A stretch of DNA of 64,000 bases, taken from assembly GCA_937974555.1 (NCBI GenBank), contig CALJKR010000051.1, positions 1 through 64,000 of the forward strand, in the 5' to 3' direction. Position numbers and translations under genes: made by a program. Positions within the stretch are counted from its first letter, which is position 1. Each line of letters starts with the position of its first letter. Below the pieces are notes generated by a model, which saw only the letters and a list, made by a program, of their open reading frames with translations, had not been told where the DNA came from and did no database searches. Below, one piece after another: positions 40,794-49,910 of this stretch. Source of the stretch: an uncultured Flavobacteriales bacterium (GTDB lineage: Bacteria; Bacteroidota; Bacteroidia; Flavobacteriales_D; Sanyastnellaceae).

Positions 40794-41420
40794 TTATTTC
40801 TTTTTTTCAGCGGCATACTCCGCGTTCAATCCTGCCAACACTTCTGCTGTGACATTAAATGCCGGATTTCCATGCAATACAATGGGTATCCCTTCTTGAT
40901 AGTTTAAAACAAAATCTATCTTTTTCTTTTGGGCAAATCGCTCCAAATACTTCTCTACTCGTTTGTTCAATTCTTTCATCATGGCTTCCTTCTTTACCGC
41001 GATGTCATTGGACATCTTGGCATCCAATTGCTGAATTTCTGATTCCAGCTGAGCCAAGCGCTCCTGCACTGTGCGCGCCTCATCGTCGGGCAATTGCTTG
41101 CTGTTGGCGTATTGTATCAACTCCTGCGCCTCTTTCTCTCGCTTGGTATATTCCTTTTGAAACTGGGCGTCTGCTCCTTTTAATGTGCTCTCCAATTGCG
41201 ACTCTTTGTCTTTGATAAATTGATATTGGGAATTGATGCTGTCCCCATTGATGTATGCCACTACCGCTGACTTCACATTGGCTGTGTCCACAAAGGCGCT
41301 GGCTACAGGGGTGCTATCCAATACTTCTTCCTCTTTGCTCTTGGATGTTTTCAAAAACAACACCACGATTAACGCAAACTGAACGGCCATCACGCCAATG
41401 ATCCAAATGTTCTTTTTCAT
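40794..41420 (-). CDS. OmpH/Skp-family periplasmic protein
   Basis: 208 residues. An N-terminal signal or anchor (MKKNIWIIGVMAVQFALIVVLFL), a Ser/Thr linker, then VAYINGDSINSQYQFIKDKES and a long coiled coil (about 70-165) ending in KKKIDFVLNYQEGIPIVLHGNPAFNVTAEVLAGLN (in parts), the OmpH/Skp fold. Skp-type chaperones hold unfolded outer-membrane proteins in the periplasm. The uncleaved anchor is common in Bacteroidota relatives. Coupled to the 77-residue gene upstream by ATGA. Confidence 0.88.
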   Translation of the reverse strand: MKKNIWIIGVMAVQFALIVVLFLKTSKSKEEEVLDSTPVASAFVDTANVKSAVVAYINGDSINSQYQFIKDKESQLESTLKGADAQFQKEYTKREKEAQELIQYANSKQLPDDEARTVQERLAQLESEIQQLDAKMSNDIAVKKEAMMKELNKRVEKYLERFAQKKKIDFVLNYQEGIPIVLHGNPAFNVTAEVLAGLNAEYAAEKKK

Positions 41421-41650
41421 GTCTTGGGTAATAATTTTTTTAAGTCTTCATGCATCGCATGCATGCGCTCCATGATGTTGGGCTCTACTTCGCTGACCCA
41501 TTGTTGTACCGCTTCTAATGGGTACAATTCCTTGTCAAACTTATAGGTCTGCCGGCACCGGCCTCCCTCAAACTCTACCAAATACTTGCCATTATACTCA
41601 TGTATAGCGATTCGCAAATGGGGATGTTGAATTTGGCCTATTAAACGCAT
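41417..41650 (-). CDS. Small conserved cytoplasmic protein
   Basis: 77 residues: RIAIHEYNGKYLVEFEGGRCRQTYKFDKE then a helix (EPNIMERMHAMHEDLKKLLPK). It looks like a small beta-sheet plus helix protein of the kind often found in front of OmpH in Bacteroidota; no function is known to me. The start ATG 41650 lies 4 bases after a -7 box and overlaps the downstream OmpH gene by ATGA. Confidence 0.7.
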   Translation of the reverse strand: MRLIGQIQHPHLRIAIHEYNGKYLVEFEGGRCRQTYKFDKELYPLEAVQQWVSEVEPNIMERMHAMHEDLKKLLPKT

Positions 41651-41654
41651 GGAG

Positions 41655-41662
41655 CGAAATTA
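41655..41662 (-). promoter_or_regulatory. -7 box TAATTTCG of the OmpH operon
   Basis: TAnnTTCG variant on the minus strand, 4 bases (CTCC) before the ATG at 41650; predicts a leaderless mRNA. Confidence 0.5.
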
Positions 41663-41667
41663 TAGGT

Positions 41668-42894
41668 TCACGATTGGGATTGCGCAGATAATTTTTTAAT
41701 TCTTCTAACAATCCACAATGAAATAAGTGTAAATCCCACTGCTATATATCCCACCCAGTTGTAATGCTCCAAAGGGGCATATTCATTGGCTTGATGAATA
41801 ATCGAACCGGCGATGATTGCGCTGCTACCCGACGCCAGACTCTGGGCAGCGCTATTTAAACTCATAAAACCCGCCCGCTGCTTGGGGTTGACAACTGCAG
41901 AAATGATGGTGTTTGCCGGTATCATTCTTCCAGAAATAAATGTAAAGAAGAACAAGGCAATGAACATCACCCAAACCAAATCCACCTTGGGCAAATGGGT
42001 GTTGACCAACATCGTGATACATGACAAAAAAGCAAAAAGGGTGAATATTCTAAATCTGCCAAATCGATCCACCGCCTTACCTATTGAAATTCCAGAAAGA
42101 ACAGTTGCTGCACCTCCCGCGATATAGATGTACTTGATTTGACTTTGCTCCAACCCAACATTATTGATAAAGTAGGGGGTTAAAAAACTAATGACCGTGA
42201 ATTGCCCCAAAACCAAAAGCACCGTAAACAACAATGCATTGCGCTGGACTTTGGATTGCAAAACACCCTGAACCGTGGCCATGGGATTAAACACCTCCTT
42301 CCGATTCAAATGAGCATTTATCGGTGGTATTATTTTCCAAGCCAAAGCCCCAATCACCATACTCATCGCACTGACCGTGTAAAAAGGAACATGCCAATTG
42401 TGGTCAAAAAAATCAACCAAGATCAATGCCATCGGAACGCCCAATACCGCGGCCAAAGAAAAGGCGAGCGTAACAATGCCCATGGCTTTGCCCCGACGCT
42501 CCAATGGTATTAAATCCCCGACAATAGACATAACAAGCCCTCCCAATAAACCTCCGGTAAGCCCTGTCAATACGCGCGTTCCAATGAATAAGTAATAATT
42601 GAGATGAACATCTTGGGTGGTTGGAATGATGGCTGAGGACAATGTTCCCAACATAAATCCGGTGTACGCCCACAATAAGGCCTTGCGCCTATCCAGATTA
42701 TCCAGATAAAATACACCCAAAAATGAAGAAAATCCAGCGGCTAAACCGTAAGAGGATACCAAAAGTCCGTATGCCCCAGGTCCGATTATCAATTCTTTTT
42801 TCAAGATGTCCCCCATGGGCATCATGATCATAAAATCAACGATGTTGGTGAATTGTATTGCTGCCAAAATCAGCAATATTCTTTTCTCATTCAT
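41668..42894 (-). CDS. Major facilitator superfamily transporter
   Basis: 408 residues, 12 predicted membrane spans. The A-motif region reads FYLDNLDRRKALLWAY (residues about 62-77), with a second copy GKAVDRFGRFRIF in the C-terminal half. QFTNIVDFMIMMPMGDIL at the N-terminus is typical of drug or metabolite efflux members (DHA1-like). Substrate not deducible. It overlaps the acetyltransferase-like gene by 8 bases, so the two may act together, for example exporting or processing the same compound. Confidence 0.85.
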   Translation of the reverse strand: MNEKRILLILAAIQFTNIVDFMIMMPMGDILKKELIIGPGAYGLLVSSYGLAAGFSSFLGVFYLDNLDRRKALLWAYTGFMLGTLSSAIIPTTQDVHLNYYLFIGTRVLTGLTGGLLGGLVMSIVGDLIPLERRGKAMGIVTLAFSLAAVLGVPMALILVDFFDHNWHVPFYTVSAMSMVIGALAWKIIPPINAHLNRKEVFNPMATVQGVLQSKVQRNALLFTVLLVLGQFTVISFLTPYFINNVGLEQSQIKYIYIAGGAATVLSGISIGKAVDRFGRFRIFTLFAFLSCITMLVNTHLPKVDLVWVMFIALFFFTFISGRMIPANTIISAVVNPKQRAGFMSLNSAAQSLASGSSAIIAGSIIHQANEYAPLEHYNWVGYIAVGFTLISLWIVRRIKKLSAQSQS

Positions 42895-44137
42895 GCATCA
42901 TCCCGGGTTGTAGTCTTTCCTTTATCTCCCTTTCTAACTCTCCCTTCCAAGGGGCGCGCATGTCCTCTATTTCGTAATCCAAGGATTGTGTCATCCACTT
43001 GACAAACAAATTGGGAATGGATCGGGAATGGCGCAAAACATTTCCATAGTACACTGGCATCGCCCCCATGGCTGACTTGATTTCAACGGCGGTCCGCCCA
43101 AATACAATTTGCTTGACTTTACGCTGAATTCCCAATTCAACAAAATCATATAACATCCGTGAATACAAATAAATCTGCCTGTTCACGGCATAATCGATTC
43201 CCACCAAATGGGCCTCCATTTCATCATCTACTATGGCAACAGAAAATCCCACCAATTGTGTATTCCAGAAATAAGCTCGAAATAACATGGATTCTCCCAG
43301 TTGGGCTTTCATATTGCACAACGCGGCCGCAGTAAGGGGCTGCCAACGGTTTTGAGCCTGAAGGTATACCTGCTCATACAAGGGATACCACTGAGATTTA
43401 AAGTCGTTCATCTCGTCCAAGGACCAAAATGCAGTAGTTACTTGCTCTGATTTTTTATAGGCTGTTACGGCTTTGGATCTGAATTTTGAAATCAATCCCT
43501 GCGTATAATCTTCAAAAGATTTCCATTGCGGAAGCAATGGCAAAACCATAATGGGATCGGCGGCGACCGATCCAAAACCACATTTTTTTAACTCCTTAAC
43601 CAGATCCTGTTGGTAGCAAGTAAAGTCTTTGATTAGGCAAATTCCAACCCGTTCTCCTTGTGTCTTGAAATGGCCAACTGCCTCGTCCATGGCTTGACAC
43701 AAAAGATCCGATTTTATGGCTGACGAAAGATTCTTTTGAAAAGAAAATCCATGCGGCCCAGAAACAAAAGGATTTCCGCAAAGCAAAACGCGCTGCACCT
43801 GAGAAGCCACGCTCCACTTTTGAGCCAACCACTTGGCCCAACTGCCGCGTTCCTCCCCTCCTCGCCAATCTTCGGTGTAAAATTCTGACAAGAAAAATAA
43901 AGCCACTCCAGCCGGCTGCTCATTGTACTTAAACAAAACCAATGTGCAGTGATATTCCGATTGAAGGGATTGAATGTATTCCTTTTGAAGGAAAATGGAG
44001 TCTAAAAAAGTATGATAAGCAACTGGAATGTTATTCCAATCGTTCACCCACGCCAATTCGGCTTTGGTCTTGCCGCACCAAAAATCCGACCATGAACATC
44101 CCTTTTTCTCCTCTTTAGATTGTACGGCAAACATCAT
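42887..44137 (-). CDS. GNAT-type acetyltransferase (BioF2-like/peptidoglycan-type)
   Basis: 416 residues with two GNAT-like halves, as in BioF2-like acetyltransferases and FemAB relatives. The C-terminal half contains TAYKKSEQVTTAFW, FRAYFWNTQLVGFSVAIVDDEMEAHLVGIDYAVNRQIYLYSRMLYDFV (in parts) and FGRTAVEIKSAMGAMPVYYG. The product may be an acylated metabolite or peptide rather than a protein. First gene of an operon with an MFS transporter (8-base overlap). The ATG is 5 bases after a -7 box. Confidence 0.75.
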   Translation of the reverse strand: MMFAVQSKEEKKGCSWSDFWCGKTKAELAWVNDWNNIPVAYHTFLDSIFLQKEYIQSLQSEYHCTLVLFKYNEQPAGVALFFLSEFYTEDWRGGEERGSWAKWLAQKWSVASQVQRVLLCGNPFVSGPHGFSFQKNLSSAIKSDLLCQAMDEAVGHFKTQGERVGICLIKDFTCYQQDLVKELKKCGFGSVAADPIMVLPLLPQWKSFEDYTQGLISKFRSKAVTAYKKSEQVTTAFWSLDEMNDFKSQWYPLYEQVYLQAQNRWQPLTAAALCNMKAQLGESMLFRAYFWNTQLVGFSVAIVDDEMEAHLVGIDYAVNRQIYLYSRMLYDFVELGIQRKVKQIVFGRTAVEIKSAMGAMPVYYGNVLRHSRSIPNLFVKWMTQSLDYEIEDMRAPWKGELEREIKERLQPGMMHE

Positions 44138-44167
44138 TTTGACAAAGCTAATAACTGAATACCTTTG
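44138..44167 (+). promoter_or_regulatory. Promoter TTTG-N18-TACCTTTG of the 44191 gene
   Basis: -33 TTTG at 44138-44141 and -7 TACCTTTG at 44160-44167. The ATG at 44191 follows an AT-rich leader of about 20 bases. Confidence 0.55.
44143..44150 (-). promoter_or_regulatory. -7 box TAGCTTTG of the acetyltransferase-MFS operon
   Basis: Exact TAnnTTTG on the minus strand ending 5 bases before the ATG at 44137; TTTCG near 44172 is a weak -33. Back to back with the plus-strand promoter at 44138-44167. Confidence 0.55.
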
Positions 44168-44190
44168 AGATCGAAAAAATAAAGTTAACC

Positions 44191-44910
44191 ATGCTAGAAA
44201 TTCCGATTTGGATCACGATTGTCTCAGTTGTCACTGTCCTGCTTTGTATTGTTCTGCTTATCCCCATGATCCAGAAAAGTGTCGAGAACCGAACCCAAAA
44301 CAAAGCACATATTGCGGTTTTGATGTGGGTGCTTTGGGCACTTTTTCAAAGTGTATTGAGTCTCAACCGTTGGTATATGGATCGGACAGCCGGATGGTTT
44401 CATTTTGTTTTTCCTTGGTTTTTTGCCGCAGCCTTTGGTTGCGTATTGTACTTCACCCCGCGCGGAAAGCGCTGGATTAACAGTTTAAATAACGATTACC
44501 ATTGGCTGGTACAATCCGCGCGACTTCCGCTGGGTATCGCATTAACAGCCTTGTTTGCGGCGAAACAAATGCCCCAATGGACCTCCCTTTTTCCTTTTCA
44601 TTTGGAAATCATCTTGGGGGTTGTGGGGTTGATTCTTTTTGCCCTAAAAAACAAAATGAGCCCAAGGGCCCATCTTGCATTTCACGTTATTTTTATTGTG
44701 ATCACTGCGATTGCAGTGGTTCATGGATACGGTGCCATTCCTTTTGCGCATCAATCTTGGAGTTATACCAACCCCAATTTTGCGTTTCAGCACTTCCCAT
44801 CTTCCTTGTTTCCTGCAGTGGTATACCCCCTATTGGTGTTTATCCACGTTCAAGGTATTTTTTCTATCGTAAAAAATTCCACCCAACACCAACAAGATCA
44901 TCAAGGCTGA
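44191..44910 (+). CDS. Membrane protein, unknown function
   Basis: 239 residues with about seven membrane spans (first at residues 5-27). Motifs such as LMWVLWALFQSVLSLNRWYMDR, AFHVIFIVITAIAVVHGYG (in parts) and YPLLVFIHVQGIFS match no family I can name. It is monocistronic, divergent from the acetyltransferase operon. Its last 81 bases overlap the 3' end of the YfhO-like gene on the other strand, so both C-termini are constrained by the same DNA. Confidence 0.65.
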   Translation: MLEIPIWITIVSVVTVLLCIVLLIPMIQKSVENRTQNKAHIAVLMWVLWALFQSVLSLNRWYMDRTAGWFHFVFPWFFAAAFGCVLYFTPRGKRWINSLNNDYHWLVQSARLPLGIALTALFAAKQMPQWTSLFPFHLEIILGVVGLILFALKNKMSPRAHLAFHVIFIVITAIAVVHGYGAIPFAHQSWSYTNPNFAFQHFPSSLFPAVVYPLLVFIHVQGIFSIVKNSTQHQQDHQG

Positions 44911-47523
44911 ACCGGTCCAAGAAATTTGATTTCCGGTTTTCCAAACCGCAGGTTCAAATGTCCATTCCACCTGATGAACGCCCGCAGGTACCGTTATCCC
45001 GCGCAAGACAAAGTTGACCTGTGCATATTCTACCTCCTGTCCATCGATGGTGCATTTCCAACCTTTGGGGTAATATATTTCTGAAAAAACAACCGCACCG
45101 CCTCGGGCAGATTTTACCTCGTAACCAATAGCATTGGGTTCATATGATTTCATGATTACACTGGCCGTTGTATCCTCGCCTTGACTCTTGAACAATCCAG
45201 AAAACGCTTCATTGACAACCGCCTTTTTTCGGGTATCCAAAGTTTGCAGTGCCAATATTTCGTCATCTGCTGATTTCACCGTTTTCACTTCCTCAACAAA
45301 CCAAGCTGCCCCGCACGCATCGGGATTTTCAATCGGCGGATTCTCTGGATTATAGGTTACGTATCGGGTATTCAACATGTTTAATACCGGTGTACCCTTG
45401 AATGCATTCTGCATTTTTCCACCGCGCAAGGAATCTACCATCTCTTCCATTTCTGGTTGAATACAAAACTCAATGAGCTCTTGGTAGCGCTTCAATTTGG
45501 CGCCATGGTATCCGCCAATGGATTTGTGCAAATAACTCACATCGGCATTGCTAAAAGGATTTTGTAAAGTCAAAACCCGATAGTGACTGGATAAATTCAA
45601 AGCCGCAAATCCTGCGATTTGACTTTTCAATTCTCCAGGAACTGATTTTCTCCAATCGGGATGATCATCCATTTTGGCTCTGATTTCAGCTTTTTTAGAT
45701 GCAAAATCTTTCACCTTTTTTGATTCTTGATCCAAGATCATGAGATCCGTTTGAGCTGGTTTTATGGGGGTTAAGAGCTCTGTTGCTTTGGCATATCGCA
45801 TGTAGCGACCTTTGTCTTTGTCACTGTTTAAATAACGTCGACAAACCGACCATTGATCACCAAAAATGATCAAGGCCAAAATCACCAACACAGGCCATTT
45901 GGCTTTTTCAAACTTGATGGCGGCAAAAAGTGTCCCCAATAAAAGAACCAATACCATCAAAGCCCGCTGAGCATCTGATGCAAACATGGCCTTACGCGCA
46001 TCCACTACCTCAGCAGCTACACGCTCCACCATTCCTGCCTCTTGCGGTGTTATCTGTTGCGCATTTTTGATGACTTGGAACTGAACCAACCGCTGGGTAA
46101 TGGTTTCTGTGAGATTGTTCCCTTCAAAATTTCCTACCAATGTGGGTTGTGATAAGAAGATCAATACAAACAAAACCAAAGCTCCAGATATAATCATCCA
46201 ATTCTTTTTGGACGATTCCCAAACCCATTGTCCTGAAAACCAAAATTCCAACATCAACCCCGCCAAAGCAGCCCAAACGATAGGCAGCAACATCAAGATC
46301 ATTTTGGAATCTCTGAATTTCTTGAACATCGGAAAATGATGTATGAAAAAATCATTCAAAGGGGTCATTTCATTCACCGACAATCCCAAGGCAAGCACCG
46401 AAATCAACACCACTGGCCAGCGCAAAACATCCTTCACAAAAAACAAAGCAAAAAGAGACAAAACCAAGGTCACCCAACCAAAATAAAAAGCTCCTCCACT
46501 GCTGCTTTGTCCTCCCCAGTATGGATCCATCATCTCCACCATGGGTTTTAGATCCCGACTCACTCCCTTCACTGCATCGGGAGCATTCATCTTAAAATAT
46601 CCATTGGAACCCCCATTGGCATTGGGAAAAAGAATACTCCAACGCTCGCCTTTGTTGTAATTGTAATCCAAAATATAATCTTCAGATAGACCTTGCTGAT
46701 CTTGCTGATTTTTTTGCTCTTTTGCTGAAGTTACGGTCAAATCACTTTTTCCTCTTGTAGTGAATTGACTATACTCGTAGGTGCTGAGTAGGTTGCTGGC
46801 ATTGGGCAAAATGGCAATCGCCGTTGAAACAACGGCCAACCCAAAAGAAAACATCGCTGTTTTAAATTGCTTTTGAATCCACATCCATCCCCATTCAAAT
46901 AAAAATACAACCGCCATCAAAATACCGGCGTAGTAAGTCATCTGAAGGTGATTAGAGGTTATTTGACAACCCAAGAAAAAGGCAAAAGCAGCCCAACCTA
47001 AAATGGATTTGCTACGCATGGCGTAGACCAAAGCTCCCAGCATGGGCGCAATAAAACCAATGGCCACCACCTTGGCAGTATGTCCTGCACCCAAGTACAA
47101 AATATTGATGGTTGACAAGCCAATGGCCAAGCCCAATAACATGGACAACCAAGGTCTCACCCGCAAAAACAATCCCATTAAATAACCGCCCATTAACACG
47201 GTAAATAAAATGCCTATAGGTCCTGGCAGTCCCAATCGAAATGCGACGATACAATACTTGAAAACGTTGGCTGGATGATTCACTGAAACCTGATATGCCG
47301 GCATCCCACCAAACATCGCATCTGTCCACAAAGGCTCTTCTCCATCATGCAACATGCGGTAATCCGCAATCTCTTTGGACATGCCCTTCCAATTGTCGAT
47401 ATCCCCTTGGCGAAGGGCAAAGCCATCCATTACAGGAGAAAAATAAGCTGCCGATACCAATGCAAATAGTACAATCGCCAGTACATGGGGCAACGCCTTC
47501 ATTAAAATATTCTTCATTGTCAT
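44830..47523 (-). CDS. YfhO-family large membrane protein
   Basis: 897 residues with a dozen or so membrane spans and a C-terminal periplasmic beta domain (FSEIYYPKGWKCTIDGQEVEYAQVNFVLRGITVPAGVHQVEWTFEP, in parts). The N-terminus SAAYFSPVMDGFALRQGDIDNWKGM and GGMPAYQV are characteristic. YfhO proteins resemble GT-C-like glycosyltransferases that modify teichoic acids or other surface polymers with sugars. Third gene of the gldA-DUF4834-yfhO operon (ATGA overlap). Convergent overlap with the 44191 gene. Confidence 0.85.
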   Translation of the reverse strand: MTMKNILMKALPHVLAIVLFALVSAAYFSPVMDGFALRQGDIDNWKGMSKEIADYRMLHDGEEPLWTDAMFGGMPAYQVSVNHPANVFKYCIVAFRLGLPGPIGILFTVLMGGYLMGLFLRVRPWLSMLLGLAIGLSTINILYLGAGHTAKVVAIGFIAPMLGALVYAMRSKSILGWAAFAFFLGCQITSNHLQMTYYAGILMAVVFLFEWGWMWIQKQFKTAMFSFGLAVVSTAIAILPNASNLLSTYEYSQFTTRGKSDLTVTSAKEQKNQQDQQGLSEDYILDYNYNKGERWSILFPNANGGSNGYFKMNAPDAVKGVSRDLKPMVEMMDPYWGGQSSSGGAFYFGWVTLVLSLFALFFVKDVLRWPVVLISVLALGLSVNEMTPLNDFFIHHFPMFKKFRDSKMILMLLPIVWAALAGLMLEFWFSGQWVWESSKKNWMIISGALVLFVLIFLSQPTLVGNFEGNNLTETITQRLVQFQVIKNAQQITPQEAGMVERVAAEVVDARKAMFASDAQRALMVLVLLLGTLFAAIKFEKAKWPVLVILALIIFGDQWSVCRRYLNSDKDKGRYMRYAKATELLTPIKPAQTDLMILDQESKKVKDFASKKAEIRAKMDDHPDWRKSVPGELKSQIAGFAALNLSSHYRVLTLQNPFSNADVSYLHKSIGGYHGAKLKRYQELIEFCIQPEMEEMVDSLRGGKMQNAFKGTPVLNMLNTRYVTYNPENPPIENPDACGAAWFVEEVKTVKSADDEILALQTLDTRKKAVVNEAFSGLFKSQGEDTTASVIMKSYEPNAIGYEVKSARGGAVVFSEIYYPKGWKCTIDGQEVEYAQVNFVLRGITVPAGVHQVEWTFEPAVWKTGNQISWTGSALMILLVLGGIFYDRKNTLNVDKHQ

Positions 47524-47792
47524 TCGTCTTTGATTTCAATATAATCCACATATTCACCCACCGGCTCCTTGGTTTTGGTTTCCGATTTGTGTTGATGCGC
47601 TTGTTGTCTTTGTTGTTGCTGAAACTGTCTTTGAACTTCTTCCTGCGTTTTATTCATGGCATACTGAACGCTCAATCGAGCTATAAAACGAAGCAAATAA
47701 GAGATTAAAATAATCCACAAAATGGTGCGAATAACCCCTCCTAAAGTGGCGACTGCCACGGTAGACTCAACGGGTTCTAGAGCAAAAGCCAT
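47520..47792 (-). CDS. DUF4834 family membrane protein
   Basis: 90 residues: one membrane span (VIRTILWIILISYLLRFIAR), then a Gln-rich charged helix (EEVQRQFQQQQRQQAHQHK) and YVDYIEIKDE at the end, which is the DUF4834 pattern. Function unknown; Bacteroidota specific. Coupled to gldA (TAATG) and yfhO (ATGA). Confidence 0.82.
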   Translation of the reverse strand: MAFALEPVESTVAVATLGGVIRTILWIILISYLLRFIARLSVQYAMNKTQEEVQRQFQQQQRQQAHQHKSETKTKEPVGEYVDYIEIKDE

Positions 47793-48700
47793 TACTTCTT
47801 GTTGGTTAAATCCTTGAAAATATCTTCTAGTCTTTGCTCCTTCACGGACATAGCCAAAAGCAAATAGCCTGATTTACTCAATTTATCGGAAACATCCCTG
47901 CGCAAATCCTTGTCTGTCCTTGTTACCAATTCCCATTGTTTTGGGCCCACGCTTCGCACTTCCTCTACACCATCAATCGATTTCCAAAAACCAGCCGACA
48001 CCTCATCGCCAATTTCAATATGCAAGACAGTAGAGGAACCAAATTTTTTCAAATCTTGTGTGGATTGATCGGCAATTAATTTTCCTTTATTGATAATGAT
48101 GGCCCGGGAACAAATGGCCTCCACTTCTTGCATGATGTGGGTAGAAAACATCACCGTTTTCTCTTTGCCCATGTCTTGAATCAAAGATCTAATCTCTATC
48201 AATTGATTGGGGTCCAAACCACTTGTCGGTTCATCCAAAATCAAAACCTGAGGATCATGAATGAGGGCTTGAGCCAATCCTACACGCTGTCTATATCCCT
48301 TGGATAAAGTACCAATTTTTTTGTGCGCCTCTACCCCCAAACCCACTCGCTCAATCATGTTCTCTACACGACCGTGAATATTGTCCATTTTGTAAATCCC
48401 CGCCATAAAAGCCAAGTATTCACGAACATACATTTCCAAATACAAAGGATTGTGCTCTGGAAGATATCCGATGATCCTTCTGGAGTCCATACTCTTTGTC
48501 GCCACGTCAAATCCGTTGACTTCCACTTTTCCGGATGTTGAGGGAATGAAAGAAGTAATAATCTTCATCATGGTGCTCTTTCCTGCACCATTGGGACCCA
48601 AAAATCCCACAATCTGGCCCTTTGGAATTTCAAATGAGACATTGTCCAATGCCCATTGAGATCCATACTGCTTGCTTACATTCTTTACAATAATCGACAT
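47792..48700 (-). CDS. gldA: Gliding motility-associated ABC transporter ATPase GldA
   Basis: 302 residues. Walker A GPNGAGKST, signature LSKGYRQRVGLAQAL, Walker B VLILDEPTSGLDP and the His of MFSTHIMQEVEAIC are intact. The C-terminal part (HIEIGDEVSAGFWKSIDGVEEVRSVG, in parts) matches GldA rather than drug exporters. GldA works with membrane partners GldF and GldG, which are not in this window, in the gliding/surface secretion machinery. Strong promoter at 48718-48748; first gene of the DUF4834-yfhO operon. Confidence 0.9.
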   Translation of the reverse strand: MSIIVKNVSKQYGSQWALDNVSFEIPKGQIVGFLGPNGAGKSTMMKIITSFIPSTSGKVEVNGFDVATKSMDSRRIIGYLPEHNPLYLEMYVREYLAFMAGIYKMDNIHGRVENMIERVGLGVEAHKKIGTLSKGYRQRVGLAQALIHDPQVLILDEPTSGLDPNQLIEIRSLIQDMGKEKTVMFSTHIMQEVEAICSRAIIINKGKLIADQSTQDLKKFGSSTVLHIEIGDEVSAGFWKSIDGVEEVRSVGPKQWELVTRTDKDLRRDVSDKLSKSGYLLLAMSVKEQRLEDIFKDLTNKK

Positions 48701-48717
48701 AGTAATTGCTCTACCAA

Positions 48718-48748
48718 CAAAGGTAAACGATGACGAGTGTTAGACAAA
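48718..48748 (-). promoter_or_regulatory. gldA: gldA promoter, TTTG-N19-TACCTTTG
   Basis: -33 TTTG at 48745-48748 and -7 TACCTTTG at 48718-48725 with ideal spacing; about 17 bases before the ATG at 48700. Confidence 0.7.
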
Positions 48749-48776
48749 AGAATTCACCGCATTTGATTAATTTGAG

Positions 48777-48784
48777 TAAATTCG
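48777..48784 (+). promoter_or_regulatory. -7 box TAAATTCG of the FIST gene
   Basis: TAnnTTCG variant, 4 bases (GTGA) before the ATG at 48789; leaderless arrangement. The -33 element is unclear. Confidence 0.45.
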
Positions 48785-48788
48785 GTGA

Positions 48789-49910
48789 ATGAAAACGGAA
48801 CAACTTATTTGGACAGCTGAGTCTGGGTGGAATGGCCAACAAGCACAACTTACGGAAGCGCAATTGGTATTGTGTTTCATTGGTATAGATCTTAAAAAAC
48901 AAGAGGATTTATTTGATTCTTTAAAAGGTCACTATCCCAATGCCGATATTATTTTCTGCAGCACTGCGGGCGAAATTGCAGGTGACCAAATTTTAGATCA
49001 AAGTGCCGTTTGTACTGCAATACATTTCGAAAAAACCAAAATCAAAATTCATAGACAAACGATACGCCACACCGATGATAGTTTTCAGAGTGGTGAGATG
49101 TTGGCCAAGGCCATGTTGGACGAAGGATTAAAGAGCATTCTCATTTTGTCTGAAGGAACCATCGCCAACGGTGACTTTTTGATTCAGGGAGTAAATAGCA
49201 TTGTTCCAAAAGGGGTTTTGGTCACAGGAGGGCTTGCCGGAGATGCGGGAAGATTCACCCAAACTTTTGTGGGTGTAAATGAAGTAGCCCAACCTGGGGT
49301 CATCGCCTCCATTGGTTTTTATGGAGACAACATCCAATTATCACACGGTTCTCAAGGGGGATGGAGTGAATTTGGTCCAATTAGAACCGTTACCTCCTCA
49401 GAAAAAAATGTACTGTTCACCATGGACAACGTCAATGCGCTGGAATTGTACAAACGTTACCTGGGTGAGCGTGCCGACGAACTTCCCGGAGCAGCTCTAC
49501 TTTTCCCTTTGTGTATCATTGGTGATGATGGGTCCATGTTGGTAAGAACGATCCTCAACATTGACGAGGAACATGGCTCTATGACCTTTGCGGGAAATAT
49601 TCCAAATGGTGCCAAAGTTCAATTTATGATGGCCAATTTTGACCACATCATCGAAGGTGCTGAAGATGCTGCCGCACAAAATGATACTCTTGAAAAGCCA
49701 GACCTGGCTCTATTGATTTCTTGTGTAGGAAGAAGAATCGTACTCGGGCAACGAACAGAGGAAGAGTTGGATGCTGTAATCGATAGAATCGGAGAGTCCA
49801 CTACCTATTGTGGATTCTACTCCAATGGAGAAATTTCTCCAATTAAAGACACCGTCGCTTGCGCCTTGCACAACCAAACCATGACCATTACCACTTTCAA
49901 AGAGAACTAA
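48789..49910 (+). CDS. FIST-domain sensory protein
   Basis: 373 residues covering FIST N (about 10-190) and FIST C (about 200-360) domains: STAGEIAGDQILDQ, SEGTIANGDFLIQGV, VLVTGGLAGDAGRF, then FPLCIIGDDGSMLVRTILNID and ALLISCVGRRIVLGQRTEEEL (in parts). FIST domains are thought to bind small ligands such as amino acids and usually sit beside kinases or cyclases; none is adjacent here. Followed directly (0-base gap) by purN, so cotranscribed, which may hint at a nucleotide or amino acid link. Confidence 0.88.
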   Translation: MKTEQLIWTAESGWNGQQAQLTEAQLVLCFIGIDLKKQEDLFDSLKGHYPNADIIFCSTAGEIAGDQILDQSAVCTAIHFEKTKIKIHRQTIRHTDDSFQSGEMLAKAMLDEGLKSILILSEGTIANGDFLIQGVNSIVPKGVLVTGGLAGDAGRFTQTFVGVNEVAQPGVIASIGFYGDNIQLSHGSQGGWSEFGPIRTVTSSEKNVLFTMDNVNALELYKRYLGERADELPGAALLFPLCIIGDDGSMLVRTILNIDEEHGSMTFAGNIPNGAKVQFMMANFDHIIEGAEDAAAQNDTLEKPDLALLISCVGRRIVLGQRTEEELDAVIDRIGESTTYCGFYSNGEISPIKDTVACALHNQTMTITTFKEN

